This document shows positions 1-11,002 of a stretch of DNA of 64,000 nt, in pieces. The stretch covers positions 26,380 to 90,379 of the forward strand of contig JAQGBZ010000254.1 in NCBI GenBank assembly GCA_034687125.1. Reading direction: 5' to 3'. This DNA is from Neelides folsomi. Its lineage: Eukaryota; Arthropoda; Collembola; Neelipleona; Neelidae. How positions within the stretch are numbered: position 1 is the first letter of the stretch; each line of letters opens with the position of its first letter. The notes beneath the pieces are model-generated. The model was not told where the DNA came from. It was given only the letters and a program-made list of their open reading frames with translations, and ran no database searches. Position numbers and translations under genes: made by a program.

Positions 1-613
1 GGAGAAAATTGAAAATCAAAACTTAAAACTAGGGTTACAAACAAAAACTTCATTTTTGATGATTTGAGGAACGGTGCTTGGTTGAAATAGTCTGCTAAAC
101 AACTGAAACTACTTTTGGGCTTTTCCCCGTATAATAATCATTTTATACCTTTAAAAATAAATCGTATTTATTTTCTATTTTGAAGTAACTAATCTGCTAA
201 TTTTTGTTAATCCTTATCTTACCATATATCCACCTAAATAAAACTATGAATAGCTACTAGCTACATAAAGGTGTTAAAAATTTGATAGAATAATACACAA
301 AAGCCTCGAGACTTTAGAGTTATACAAATACTAATACTAAGATATTACTTACCTTTTTTCCAACAAGTTTTCTTCCCTATTTCTAGGAATGGGTTTACCC
401 GATTTGCCCAAAAATTATTTATAGAGTAAGTTTGGATACAATTGAAGATAAATATATCTAGTTACAACTTGTATATGTAAAGGTTATTTAAAAATTTAAC
501 CCGAAAATGGGTTTTTACCAAATACCTTTCATAGAATTCTAAGGATTTATATTAATAAGTATGTAAATAATGTAGATATCTTACTAAAATGTACATAATG
601 TAAGTATCTAATA

Positions 614-694
614 TACCGGGTGGCCCCGAGTTAACTGAGTTTTTTCATAGCAATGTATATTAATAAAACTCAGTTAACTCCGGATCACCCGGTA
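614..694. repeat. 81-bp foldback (MITE-like) repeat
   Basis: The left arm begins taccgggtgg and continues through gagttaactgagtttt. The right arm is its near-perfect reverse complement, ending cacccggta. A loop of about 25 bp separates the arms. No coding capacity. Probably a short non-autonomous DNA-transposon relic. Confidence 0.75.
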
Positions 695-1184
695 CTTATA
701 ATATCCATTGACAATTGACATATTACCAATACAGTGGTCATTTCCTTAATTTCTTTCTAATCATATGTAATACCTATTCACTAAGTAATTATTGAATCCT
801 GGCAACTTGCTAAACTCAATTTCAAAGTTCACAAACTTAATAAAAGATAAAGATATAACTTTTTTGTATTAATACAAATATTTAGTTAAAACAGTTGAAA
901 TGTTAAAATTGGAGAATTATTTGATTAAATTATTTTCGAATTCAAACTTTATATTTCATTATTAACATATTAATAAAAGAATAAAAAATCTCTCTGTAAT
1001 GTAGGATATGTATACAGATATATAACTAACAATAATGTTTATCTTAATGTATGTGTATAGTAAGTATATTGTAGATGAATTTCAATTAATAGGATGTACA
1101 AGACCATTGCATTGGAGAAAACATTTAACACTAATGCTACATTAAGGATAAAAATAAATGAAGAGAGTCGCACAGATGTACGTA

Positions 1185-1532
1185 AAGTTACCACCCACCA
1201 CACAATTTTGCCTATGTTAATACACTAGATTTGGAATTCGCGAAGGAATTACTAGATTAATACACTAGATTTGGAAAGGGGCAATTCCGCCAAACTCAAT
1301 AAAACTTTAAATCCTTTTAAATGGCGGCAAGCAATACATTACATGATTTTTTTAAGTTTAATTGAGTTTGGCGGAATTGCCCCTTACCAAACTTTGACAT
1401 ATTGTTTAGAAAGGTCTTTTCAATATGTCTGCCAAGTCCCAAGTCCTAAAGCCGTGGGGAACACTGTAAAATCGCGAATTCCAAATCTAGTGTATTAACA
1501 TAGGCAAAATTGTGTGGTGGGTGGTAACTTTA
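1185..1532. repeat. MITE with a second hairpin nested inside
   Basis: The outer arms, about 55-60 bp at 1185-1243 and 1473-1532, are near-perfect inverted copies containing ttaccacccaccacacaatt. A second inverted repeat, ggggcaattccgccaaactc at 1278-1297 and its complement at 1364-1383, sits inside. The motif tacactagatttgga occurs at 1221 and again at 1261, as if duplicated beside the inner element. Confidence 0.8.
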
Positions 1533-2519
1533 TATACTTGTCGCACAGCGGCAGCTGGTAATAAAAATGGAGAAAAGTCAATGAAGCCGAGTCGGGAGTC
1601 TGAGAATTAAGTCTGAGAATTCTAACAAGGAGAACAATTTTTAAATATAAATGCAATATGAATGAGAACATTTCAAACTTCAACTCTGTCTTGACGATCA
1701 TCTCCAACTAACCGGACCTCTTTCCTCGCTCTTTATCTCTTTTATATCTTAATTTGTGAATCATTTGAATGAATTGTCGTTGAGATCATCATCTCCACAC
1801 TATTGTATATGGCCCTATCCCTTTAGTTCGCGTAAAAGCAACAACTAAATGTTTATCACGTTATTCGCTGTTTTGGTATTTGCTAACGCTTGATCTCACT
1901 GCCCAAAGCCATCTACCCGTTACATTACCTATTTTATTTTCAAATTTAACATTTTTAAAAAAAATATATAGCCCAATTACAGGAATTTAATAGTTAACAT
2001 AAGTCGAAAAGTTATTATACAATATACAAAATAATAGTTTCGTTTATTCAGTTTAAAATAATTGAGTTAGGATAATTATAATTTCACATAAAGTCAATAA
2101 GAAAAAATCTAAACAATTATTTCAATTAAAATAACAAAAAAATAAATAATTAAAATATAGGTTAGGTTATATTGCATATCTTTCTGTTAATTGTGTTAAT
2201 AAAAATATATTTATATCTAGATTTCTTAATTAATGGATTGAACAAAATATAGTATACCGTATATTTCCTGAATTATTAAATTACTTCATATTGGTGAACC
2301 ATGTATATTATTCATTTTACTACTATTTGAAAAATATTTTATCTTAAAATCATCCTTATAAAAGTAATTTTTAAAATATAAATAAACTATTGGTACATCT
2401 ATTCAACGTTAGGGAGTATTCTAATTTTCAAAATTCAATAAATTTATCTAAAATAAAAGTGAATAATTTCAAATTTTTAAAAATTCTCCCTGCTAACAAT
2501 AAGTCAATTAAAAAATAGC

Positions 2520-3890
2520 ATGCTTTCAAAAAGGATACTGAATAATTTCATTTTTTCAATTAAATTTTATTCAAAATTTTGTTTTATTCCAATAAGCGTT
2601 ATTGATTCAAGAATAAAATATGATTCCTCTAAACGCTTGTTTTTATCGATATCAATGATTTCTATGCTAATACATTACATTTATATAATAATTACTATTT
2701 TATTCAAATTATATCAAAGGAATATTTCCATTTTGATCATATTCTCTTTTATCATGCTTATTTTATTTTATTCTCTAATTCTCTTATTTACTTACTCATG
2801 TATATTTTATGGAAATGACATTGCTTGGTTACTTGACAGCATTATCAAAATAGACAAAATCAGTAATTTGAAATTGGGTAAGTATCAAATATTTATTACA
2901 ATAAAAAGTTAATTTTTTATGTTGTTAATAACTCAAAATTTATAAGAAATGATATATTATAAATATAATTAATAATAAATATTGTATACTCCTTAATATA
3001 TAATAGGAAATTTTGAATCATTAATCTTTGAAATCGTGTTTAATTCATGGACTTTTTACTTTGTGACATTATTAAGCGTTGGACCATATTACTTATATTA
3101 TATTTTCGACCCATCAAATAATTTATATTTGTTTTCTCTATTATCAGCAAAATATCAAAATCCAATTACGTATTTATTATTTCTTTTTAATAATATTTTT
3201 AATTTGATAAGCGTTCTCATCCAATCAAGTTTATATTACTGGCTAATCATGCTATTATATTCAATTAATATTAAGCTTTCAGTAGAATTGAGGTAAAAAA
3301 CGAAATACTCGTATTTATTTAAAATTTTGTATCACTATAAAATGGACCATTTTAAATGGTCAATCACTTTATATAATATTTACTGTTACAGAAAAGAACT
3401 GACAGATGGAAAACCGATTGAATTTATAGTATTGAATCGTTATAAAATTAAATATTCAATCATCTATTTGTTGATTGGCCGATATAACTCATTATATACA
3501 TTATTAAATTCTGGAATTGCAATTGGATTTTACATTTTATTCAACCTAACTTGCGTGGGAACAATACATTTTTTAAATTTAATTGGTTTCAATGAATATT
3601 TATTTTTCCCATTGACTTTCTTTGCTTTGCTTGTTGCAACTTCCCTCGTTTATCCACCTGCGTGTTATTTATATTCAAACACATTTAAAATAAGCCATTG
3701 TTTATTACAAGTGTATGATGAAAATCTAGGCGGTAAACTGAAATTATATAAAATCAATATGAAGGCCATTGGTTTAAAAATTGGATCGTTTTATACAATT
3801 AAATGGGCATCATTATTACAATATTTTTACAGCATTTCACAAAATACATTTGCACTTTTATTATTGATAAAAAACTATAAAAAATACTGA
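2520..3890 (+). CDS. Gustatory-receptor-like seven-TM chemoreceptor
   Basis: Three exons join in phase: 2520-2877, 3007-3292 and 3392-3890, giving 380 residues. Donors are GTAAGT and GTAAAA; acceptors are ATAG and ACAG. The product is strongly hydrophobic with about seven predicted membrane spans and no signal peptide. Its C-terminal exon has the pattern G-S-F-Y-T-I-K-W-A followed by a hydrophobic span, resembling arthropod gustatory receptors. Length (350-450 is usual) and short phase-conserved introns also fit. A role as a ligand-gated cation channel in chemosensory neurons is inferred from family. The ligand cannot be guessed. It ends 31 bp from the convergent ionotropic receptor gene. It could be another arthropod 7TM chemoreceptor lineage, because sequence conservation is low. 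Confidence 0.62.
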
Positions 3891-3921
3891 AACTACATAT
3901 ATATTACAATTTGAATAAAAT

Positions 3922-5790
3922 TTATTTTAGCCAATAATGATACTTTATAATATCGAAACAAAATATGAACATGCTAATTGTACAAAATATGAATAAGAGA
4001 AAATAGGCCGACAAGAAATCTTGAATTGAAAGGGGTTTGATTGTTTCTTCAGAATTTTTAATCATTTCACTCAAAACTATAAATTCTTCACTATTAGTAT
4101 TGTTTAATAAACGTTTTCTCCCTATGACCTTTGCTTGGTAAATGACATCATTTTGCATTTTTTGAACAATCCCGCCTTCTCTTGTCCATGATACAAATTT
4201 TGACATGGCGGCAGTGAAAGGAGAATTTCTCTGGGCAGCAAAATTTAAAAATGAATTGTGTGAATTTTCTTTGCTCATTTGGATTCCTTCAAAATTGGAG
4301 TTTATAGTTAAACGGCGCGCTATTGCCATTTTTAAAATTGGTTCCCATCCAATACAGGCAGACGATTTTAATAAAATTACATTTATAACACAATTTTCAA
4401 CATTTTTTTCTTTAATTATTTTTCCATATATTGATGCAATAGCTGGAACTGTGCTTTGTTTATAAAATGAAGATAAAGATCCACCGATAAAATGAAAATA
4501 TATTTTATAATTATTCTCATTGTTCAATTCATTGTATGTTTCTGGGAGTTTTTCTTTAACTGGGAATGTTAAAAATGAAATAAAATTGCTCCTATAACCG
4601 GTTAATATAATCATCATGGAAAATATCCAAATTATTGTAAGTGTTTTGGTCCCTTTTAAAACTTGAGTTAAACCTTGTTCAATCATTATTGAATAAATTA
4701 AATTAAATGAATTCCATATATTTGCCCCATAATGAATTTTTCCATTTTTAGTCATGAATTTATTTTGAATGGTTAAAATTAATAAAAATGTCATAAAAGC
4801 AGAAATTATTGAAATTATTAAAAACATCCAAACAATGTAACTCAACGGGTAAAATAAACCCATCCATCCAGGAGAAGAAGTTTTTGGCAATTTGGTTATA
4901 AAAATTCCATTAATTGTTTGAATATAAGAAGTCGCATCAATGAAGTCTTTGTTGTATGTTGCATGAATAATTGTAATTCCAAAATCAGTTCGGCGGTAAA
5001 TGACGTCACCGAGCATTCCTATCCAAGTGCCGTTTGGGAGTTTGAGTCCGACGACGCGCTTTTTATCATTGTCCAATTTTAATGTATAATTGAAGGTTTT
5101 GGCAGAATGTTCTAAAATGGCGATATTTGTTCCAAAAGCTCGATTATTTTCATCGATTGCTGTAATTGGCGGAGCGTGCATAACCGATACAGTAATTATT
5201 TTTTTATATAAATTTATCCAATTAAGACTATGGATTAATGGTTCGGGAGAAAATTCAAAATTAATATTTGAATTGAATATTTTATTGTAAAATTGATGCG
5301 TTGTTGTCAAATAGCCAATTTTATATTTTATACGTTGTATGGAAGATGTTTCAAATAATTTTTTTAAAATATTTAAATCATCACTTAAAAATATAAAATA
5401 ATCCAAATTCTCTCTAACAATTGAGTATGCATTTGGGAGATGAGTATTCTTCAAATTTAATAAAATCGCTTTTTGTTGATTTTGATATTTTAAATAAGTA
5501 ACAAACTTTAGTTTATTTGTAATTAATGTTGTGTTCTCATGAAAGGCGTTTTTTAAATTGTATTTTAAGATATAGAAATAATTCATATGAAAGTATTCCA
5601 ACTTAGAATTTTCTTCAATGTGGATACTAAAAATTATTTTTAAATGATTAATAAAATTGGTATTCGAAATTAAAACTTCACTCTTGGAATAAATTTCAAC
5701 AGTCCTTTGGACTTTAAGCTTACAACTTGCATTTAATATAATTATTAAACTATTAATAATTGTAAAGTTCCGTAATATAAAAAAGTGCAT
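3922..5790 (-). CDS. Ionotropic receptor (divergent iGluR family)
   Basis: A single uninterrupted 622-residue frame. The N-terminus is hydrophobic and signal-like. Around residues 195-310 a ligand-binding S1 lobe is visible, with the motif N-G-T-W-I-G-M-L-G-D-V followed by R-R-T-D-F-G-I. TM1 is near 310-337, the pore/TM region near 360-400 with G-Y-R-S-N-F-I-S-F, then an S2 lobe, and a last span near 594-615. This is the order of variant ionotropic receptors, which are chemosensory ligand-gated channels in dendrites. The iGluR glutamate-contact residues are not evident, as expected for divergent IRs. The start at 5790 is the first Met before the hydrophobic leader. It is tail-to-tail with the gustatory-receptor-like gene. 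No intron is seen, as in many divergent arthropod IRs. Confidence 0.85.
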   Translation of the reverse strand: MHFFILRNFTIINSLIIILNASCKLKVQRTVEIYSKSEVLISNTNFINHLKIIFSIHIEENSKLEYFHMNYFYILKYNLKNAFHENTTLITNKLKFVTYLKYQNQQKAILLNLKNTHLPNAYSIVRENLDYFIFLSDDLNILKKLFETSSIQRIKYKIGYLTTTHQFYNKIFNSNINFEFSPEPLIHSLNWINLYKKIITVSVMHAPPITAIDENNRAFGTNIAILEHSAKTFNYTLKLDNDKKRVVGLKLPNGTWIGMLGDVIYRRTDFGITIIHATYNKDFIDATSYIQTINGIFITKLPKTSSPGWMGLFYPLSYIVWMFLIISIISAFMTFLLILTIQNKFMTKNGKIHYGANIWNSFNLIYSIMIEQGLTQVLKGTKTLTIIWIFSMMIILTGYRSNFISFLTFPVKEKLPETYNELNNENNYKIYFHFIGGSLSSFYKQSTVPAIASIYGKIIKEKNVENCVINVILLKSSACIGWEPILKMAIARRLTINSNFEGIQMSKENSHNSFLNFAAQRNSPFTAAMSKFVSWTREGGIVQKMQNDVIYQAKVIGRKRLLNNTNSEEFIVLSEMIKNSEETIKPLSIQDFLSAYFLLFIFCTISMFIFCFDIIKYHYWLK

Positions 5791-6932
5791 GTTATTTTAA
5801 TGTATTCAAATTCAAAAAATTGATTCAACCTAATGGTTTTTCATACTTTAGATAATCAATAATAATAATACTCCTATAACTTTACTCGCTCGAATAAATC
5901 ATTTATTTATTATTATTATTATTTATACTTTGAAAGTTAAATGAATGATTATTACTTTAAAACTATTATTACTTTAAAACTATTATTACTTTAAAACTAT
6001 TATTACTTTGGAACTTAAATGAAACTTAAACTTAACATATTTTCTATTTCATTTATATTATCAATCAAATGTACAAGATGTCTGTCTTTTATCTTGCTTG
6101 GAAGCTTTAAATATTTGAAGACTCTAATCTAATAAATATTAAAAACAACCAATCAATCCTACTGTATACCATGGGACCCGCGTACCTTATCTAAAATTTC
6201 TTAACTAATACTATCTTATCTAAATTTATATATATTAAATTTGGGAATTGCGATTTAATCCATGTAAACCATGCATTCGTGTATCTAAAAAATACTCTCA
6301 TTAGAAATATATGTATAGAAATATATACTACATATTATGTAGTATAAATTGAAAAATAAGTACCTATAATATGATATATACCATATGTACTAGGTACCAC
6401 CTAGGTACTAGATATGCATAGTTAAATAGCTATACATACATGTTATGTTGATTTAACTATGCAAGAATGAACTTTCAATAAATAGGTAGAAGTTCCACAT
6501 TTTTGGTATTAGTGAGGCTGTTAGCAATTTTTCATTTCTTGGTTTTCCTCCGTTACTTTTGGGTTAAAACGTGAGCAAAGTTTTGAATAAAATTATCTTT
6601 TACATTTAATCATAATCATAACATAACCAGTAGTGGTACTGTCAGGGGAAGAAGAAGAGTAGCAAGTTTTTTCATACTGTTGATCTTTTACAATATTTAT
6701 TAAGTTTTTTTATCTCTCTTCCTCCACACAATTAATATTCAATAGCTAAATGTATAATTTCATTAAGTAGATCAATAAACCAAATTCTACCTACAATCTA
6801 CAATACAAAATTATTTAATTTTATTTAATTAATTATTAAATAATAATATTAAACAATATTAAAAAGTGCAGCGGATTTTATTAAATAATAGAAGGCATTT
6901 AATGAATTATTTAAGTTAATTAAAAGGTGGAA
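5791..6932. other. Intergenic spacer
   Basis: No gene seen. It contains a four-copy 17-bp tandem repeat (listed) and a small inverted repeat, gcatagttaaat near 6416 with its complement near 6456. Confidence 0.6.
5948..6015. repeat. 17-bp tandem repeat, four copies
   Basis: The unit attattactttaaaact occurs three times without change. A fourth copy has ttgg for ttaa. It lies in a gene-free spacer. Confidence 0.9.
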
Positions 6933-8853
6933 ATGTTATATTCAGTTAAAATAAAAGTTTTAATTATTATATGTTCATCGTGTTTTCAATTTGTTGAGTT
7001 AAAATATAACAATAGAATTCTAAGTGCTCCGAAAGTGAGACCTTTGGGTACATGGGGCCCTTGGGAAAGATGCGAAACTGGTGATTTTGTGACTTCCATG
7101 TCATTGAAAATGCAAACTGCTGAAGAACAACATGTGGATGAATATGGAATTTCCGGGATTGAACTTTATTGTGGAAATCCGGGTGAAGTGGACGAGAGGA
7201 AAATCATCACAAGCAGCATGGCAGAAGAAGGGAAATGGGGAGAAAATCTTCTTTCATGTGATGGATATGTTGAAGGATTCCAATTGAAAATTGACACAGT
7301 TGGAGCTGGACCGGATTATGCTGGAATTACAGGAATAAGATTTTTCTGTAGTGGGGGAATTGACGTTTTTGATCCTCAAAGTGAATCTGTATTTGGGAGA
7401 TGGACTGAACCAAAAAGATGTTTTAAAGGAGAAGCTATTTGTGGATTGCAAACTATGACCAAAAACCCAGTTGAACGTATGAACAATATATGAACATATT
7501 ATATATTATTATAAATGGAAATTAATTATATTAATTATAGTAAACTTTTCAAAATGGTAATTATTATATAAATGTATTTTTATTTTTCAAGGTGATGATT
7601 TAGTTGGGATAAATTCATTGAAAATGAAGTGCTGTTCCATTTCTGATCAAGTACAAAATTGTTTTCCGAATGACAGATGGGAAATTGTTTTTGAAGTTGA
7701 CAATTCCCTCGGCCTCCGCCCTATAACGTACTCTTATACAAAACAAGTTGGATTCTCATTCAAAAAAGGAGAAGCTGAAGATGGAAAAAAGACTTTACAA
7801 AAAGTTGGGACACAAAAATATACACAACAAAATACCCAAAAAAATACTACTGATAGAAGACGAAGTAGACCAGGTAGAAGACCTCAAAACAATAATACTA
7901 ATCGTCCTCAGAATAATGCGACACAAAATCCAGCAATTAAACTGACAAGACTTAATAAAAATACTTCAAAACTTCCAACGGCTCAAAGAGTATCGTTTAT
8001 ACCCAAAAACCCAATTAGTAAATTAAATTCGAAACAAATTCCTTTAAATTCCAATGGTGCTTCAGTTTTTTCTCAAATTTACGATTTCGTAACATCAAGT
8101 TTCAGTACGAGAAGAAAAGGAAGGGAAATTGAAATGAAAAATAATTTGTATAAACAAATGTCACCTGAACTTCCAGAGATAGATCCAGATGAAACAATTC
8201 CAACCATGCCAACTATGCCCACCATGCCCACTATGCCAACCATGCCCACCATGCCCACCATGCCAACCATGCCAACAATGCCAACCATGCCCACTATGCC
8301 TACCATGCCCACTATGCCTACCATGCCAACCATGCCAGAAGCAACAATGCCAACCATACCCACTATGTCTACCATGCCAGTGGATGAAGTAGTATCAATG
8401 CCAACCATGCCAACAATTGCCAACATGCCTACAGGGAATTTGACTCGACCAAATGGTGCCATCAACGATTTTATCAATGGTGGGTTTGATGAAAAAAGAG
8501 CTTGGTATTATATGCAAGGATTGAAAATTTCGAAAGACACAGGGTTCAATTGGGAAATTGCTTCGGATGAAACATGGGCCCCGATGAAATCTACAGTTCT
8601 TGATATTACAGTCGAGCCTGGCCATTACGTCGCTCTTTATCAGGTGGTAGGAATTTGTGGGGATTATTTGGTAAGACCAGAGAAATTTTACCAAAATGGT
8701 TCTTTCGCGGATCCGATTGAAAATCGAGTCGAATCATCTGCTTATGAATGGAGAAGCTTATCAAAAATTAATAAAATTCTAAAGTCTGTGTCTTCTATTT
8801 ATCAAGATATACTCAAATTTGGAAATTCTTTTTCAAAATTAGGTTTTAAGTAA
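6933..8853 (+). CDS. Secreted VMO-I-domain protein with PTM-repeat insert and C-terminal beta module
   Basis: Exons 6933-7476 and 7592-8853 join in phase (C|GT) to give 601 residues. The ATG at 6933 precedes a hydrophobic signal peptide. Residues about 35-240 match vitelline membrane outer layer protein I: G-T-W-G-P-W-E-R-C, then repeated blocks with G-I-E-L-Y-C, G-I-R-F-F-C and S-L-K-M-K-C. After P-I-T-Y-S-Y comes a basic, Asn/Gln-rich and Pro-Thr-Met-rich insert. A folded C-terminal block follows, with W-A-P-M-K-S-T-V, V-E-P-G-H-Y-V and Y-Q-V-V-G-I-C-G-D-Y. The split Ser/Thr-rich strand pattern and the P-G turn resemble aerolysin/natterin-type beta-pore-forming modules. That resemblance is a hypothesis. 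Alternatively it is a lineage-specific extracellular coat protein. A paralogue lies 2.1 kb downstream on the same strand. Confidence 0.75.
8200..8334 (+). repeat. In-frame 9-bp tandem repeat encoding Pro-Thr-Met x15
   Basis: Fifteen contiguous 9-bp units each encode Pro-Thr-Met. Synonymous changes (cca/ccc/cct, acc/act/aca) vary between units, so the array is not newly expanded. Broken units continue to about 8430. The array lies inside the coding exon of the first VMO-I gene and keeps the frame. Confidence 0.95.
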
Positions 8854-11002
8854 TTTAAAAAATAAAAAAGTTTGGTAAATTTTGAAAATAATGAATATTA
8901 ATAATAAACATGACAAATATTTTCGTAAATATAACAAAGCTTGGTGGAAGTGTTAGTACTGGTGTTGAATATGGGTATTTATGAAGTAGTATGAATATGG
9001 TATATAAACGTTAATGATTTAATAGGCTCAAAAGTTATTTGATGTCAAGTAACGGAGGAATATAATTGATTATAAATTCGGGTTTTGGTAAATCACGAAC
9101 TTCCTTAGAAAAATTACCTCTTTGTTATATCATTATTATTATTACAAGATTACTCAGGATCAGGACATTCGGTTAGGGATGTACTGTACATAAAATGTAT
9201 AATATATAAATCAATGATTAATTCTAATTAATACCTAATTATTAATCAGATCGTAATTCTATGTTATATCTTTATGTAAAGAAACTTTATTATACTCAAT
9301 TTATATGATTTAAAAAAGATAAGACTCTTAAGACTGAACATGAGAATAATATAATATGACTTTCTGGCGCTTAATTCATTTTGTATTCTATAAACAAAAT
9401 TGAAAATCAATAATTAATATTGTGAATAATAAAACTGCCTGACTCCCTAACTTGATTTGCAAGTTTTCAAACAGAATTTCCGATTTAAGCTCTGATTTAC
9501 ATAAATATGCATAAGTTTCTCACAAATATCACACACATACATAATATGTATACATGTAGTCGCATATTGTATTGTGAAGACTAATTGTAAAGGATTTTAT
9601 TGTAAAGATTAATTGTCAATTGTGAATTGATTTGTGAATCTTTTACTTAGGTAACCCATTGAGTTTTGTATGGCGTTTATAATGTTGTAATTTGTATGTT
9701 TGTGTTTTTCCATTTTGCATTCTACAATATTAAAAGCCGCAATTAATAAGTCAAATAAAATGAGTCTCCTAAACCAGCCCAACAAGTTTTCAAATTCGCG
9801 GAGTTCTCAGAAACGATTTACATAAATGCAAGTTTTTTTTACATATTTTAAAGATTAATAATATAGTTGATAGTTGAGGGAAGGATGTAAGTAAACCTGT
9901 CAAAAAAACCGATAGTATTACACCACACGCGTCGACCCAGACAAGAACATTTCATCAATCAGCACCTCTTTTTACATTAATCGCATAAATGTGCATTATT
10001 GTAATAACAGTACCTAACTACTGAAAATATGTAAACTTAAAATTACTTTATAATTATTTATTAATGTTAATTGTTAATAAAATGTTTCCGTTTCACCGTT
10101 CCTTTAATTTGACATTCTATTAACTTTTTAAAGACAAATTAAATATAAAAAATTTAAAATAAAACTTTGCCCATTCCATGCCCATGCCCATTCAGTTAAT
10201 TATTAGTATATCAGAAATATGCGAAACTTATTTTTACGATTTATAAATAATAAAATAATTGAGGCATTTTATTTAACATATAAAACGCGTGCATGACTAT
10301 ATGTAAGTCCTTATTTGTATGATAATGTAAAACACAATAAATCATAAAGCGACACAGTAAAGACATGATTTATGAATGATATAATGAAACCAGCTACCGA
10401 GTTTCATATATGCACGTATTTACAACGATCCTAATCCTATGCCAATTTCATGCCGACAGAGAAATGGTCAACATCAAACTTACATGCACAGGTCAGAAAT
10501 TTACAACATAAATTAAACAAAGAATGCGAATTAGAATTCAATTCACAATTGCAATCAGTAACCTTTCAAAGTTAAAAAGATCCCACAAGCGGGAATCTTC
10601 AAATTGCTTCCCTGTTATTATTATGTAAGTTGTGTGCATGTTGAAGCTGAATATTATATACAAAACTACCAAAACGTGTATTCGGAATTTGAATACATTA
10701 AATTAATGAAGTAGCATATGAAGTAACCTTGACTTATCTTCATTTTCTCTTTACATGAAAATTACATAAGATTAAAACGGCAAAGCTAAATAATCTCCCA
10801 ACAAACTCCCGTTACAATCCAAACTTCAATTTCTTCTCACAAAGTGAGTTTAATCTCCCCAATAACAAGTGTCATGGTGATGAATTAAAGAATCGTATAA
10901 CATAACTTGGAGAGTTCATTGGAGTAGGAAGATAATGGAGAAGGAGGGCAGTGATGGAAAATAAAGCAAAGCAAAGGAACTGACCATAGTTGGGATGAAG
11001 AG
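8854..11002. other. Intergenic spacer between the two VMO-I genes
   Basis: No coding exon or RNA gene recognised. AT-rich sequence with no strong repeat structure noticed. It presumably includes the promoter of the second VMO-I gene, but no clear TATA element was assigned. Confidence 0.55.

Larger units (their letters stand above)
1..2519. other. Gene-free 5' stretch
   Basis: No coding exon with recognisable protein similarity or codon structure was found on either strand. The stretch is AT-rich and holds two foldback repeats, listed separately. The short open frames here lie inside those inverted repeats and are not credible genes. Confidence 0.6.

Noticed and set aside
1271-1498. 75-codon open frame
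   Set aside because: It lies inside nested inverted repeats, and its reading comes from the repeat arms.
6927-6932. Start six bases upstream of the first VMO-I Met
   Set aside because: The codon is GTG. The ATG at 6933 directly precedes the signal peptide.
8079-8477. Minus-strand frame rich in Gly-Met-Val and a plus-strand Pro-Cys-Gln frame
   Set aside because: Both are out-of-frame readings of the Pro-Thr-Met repeat.
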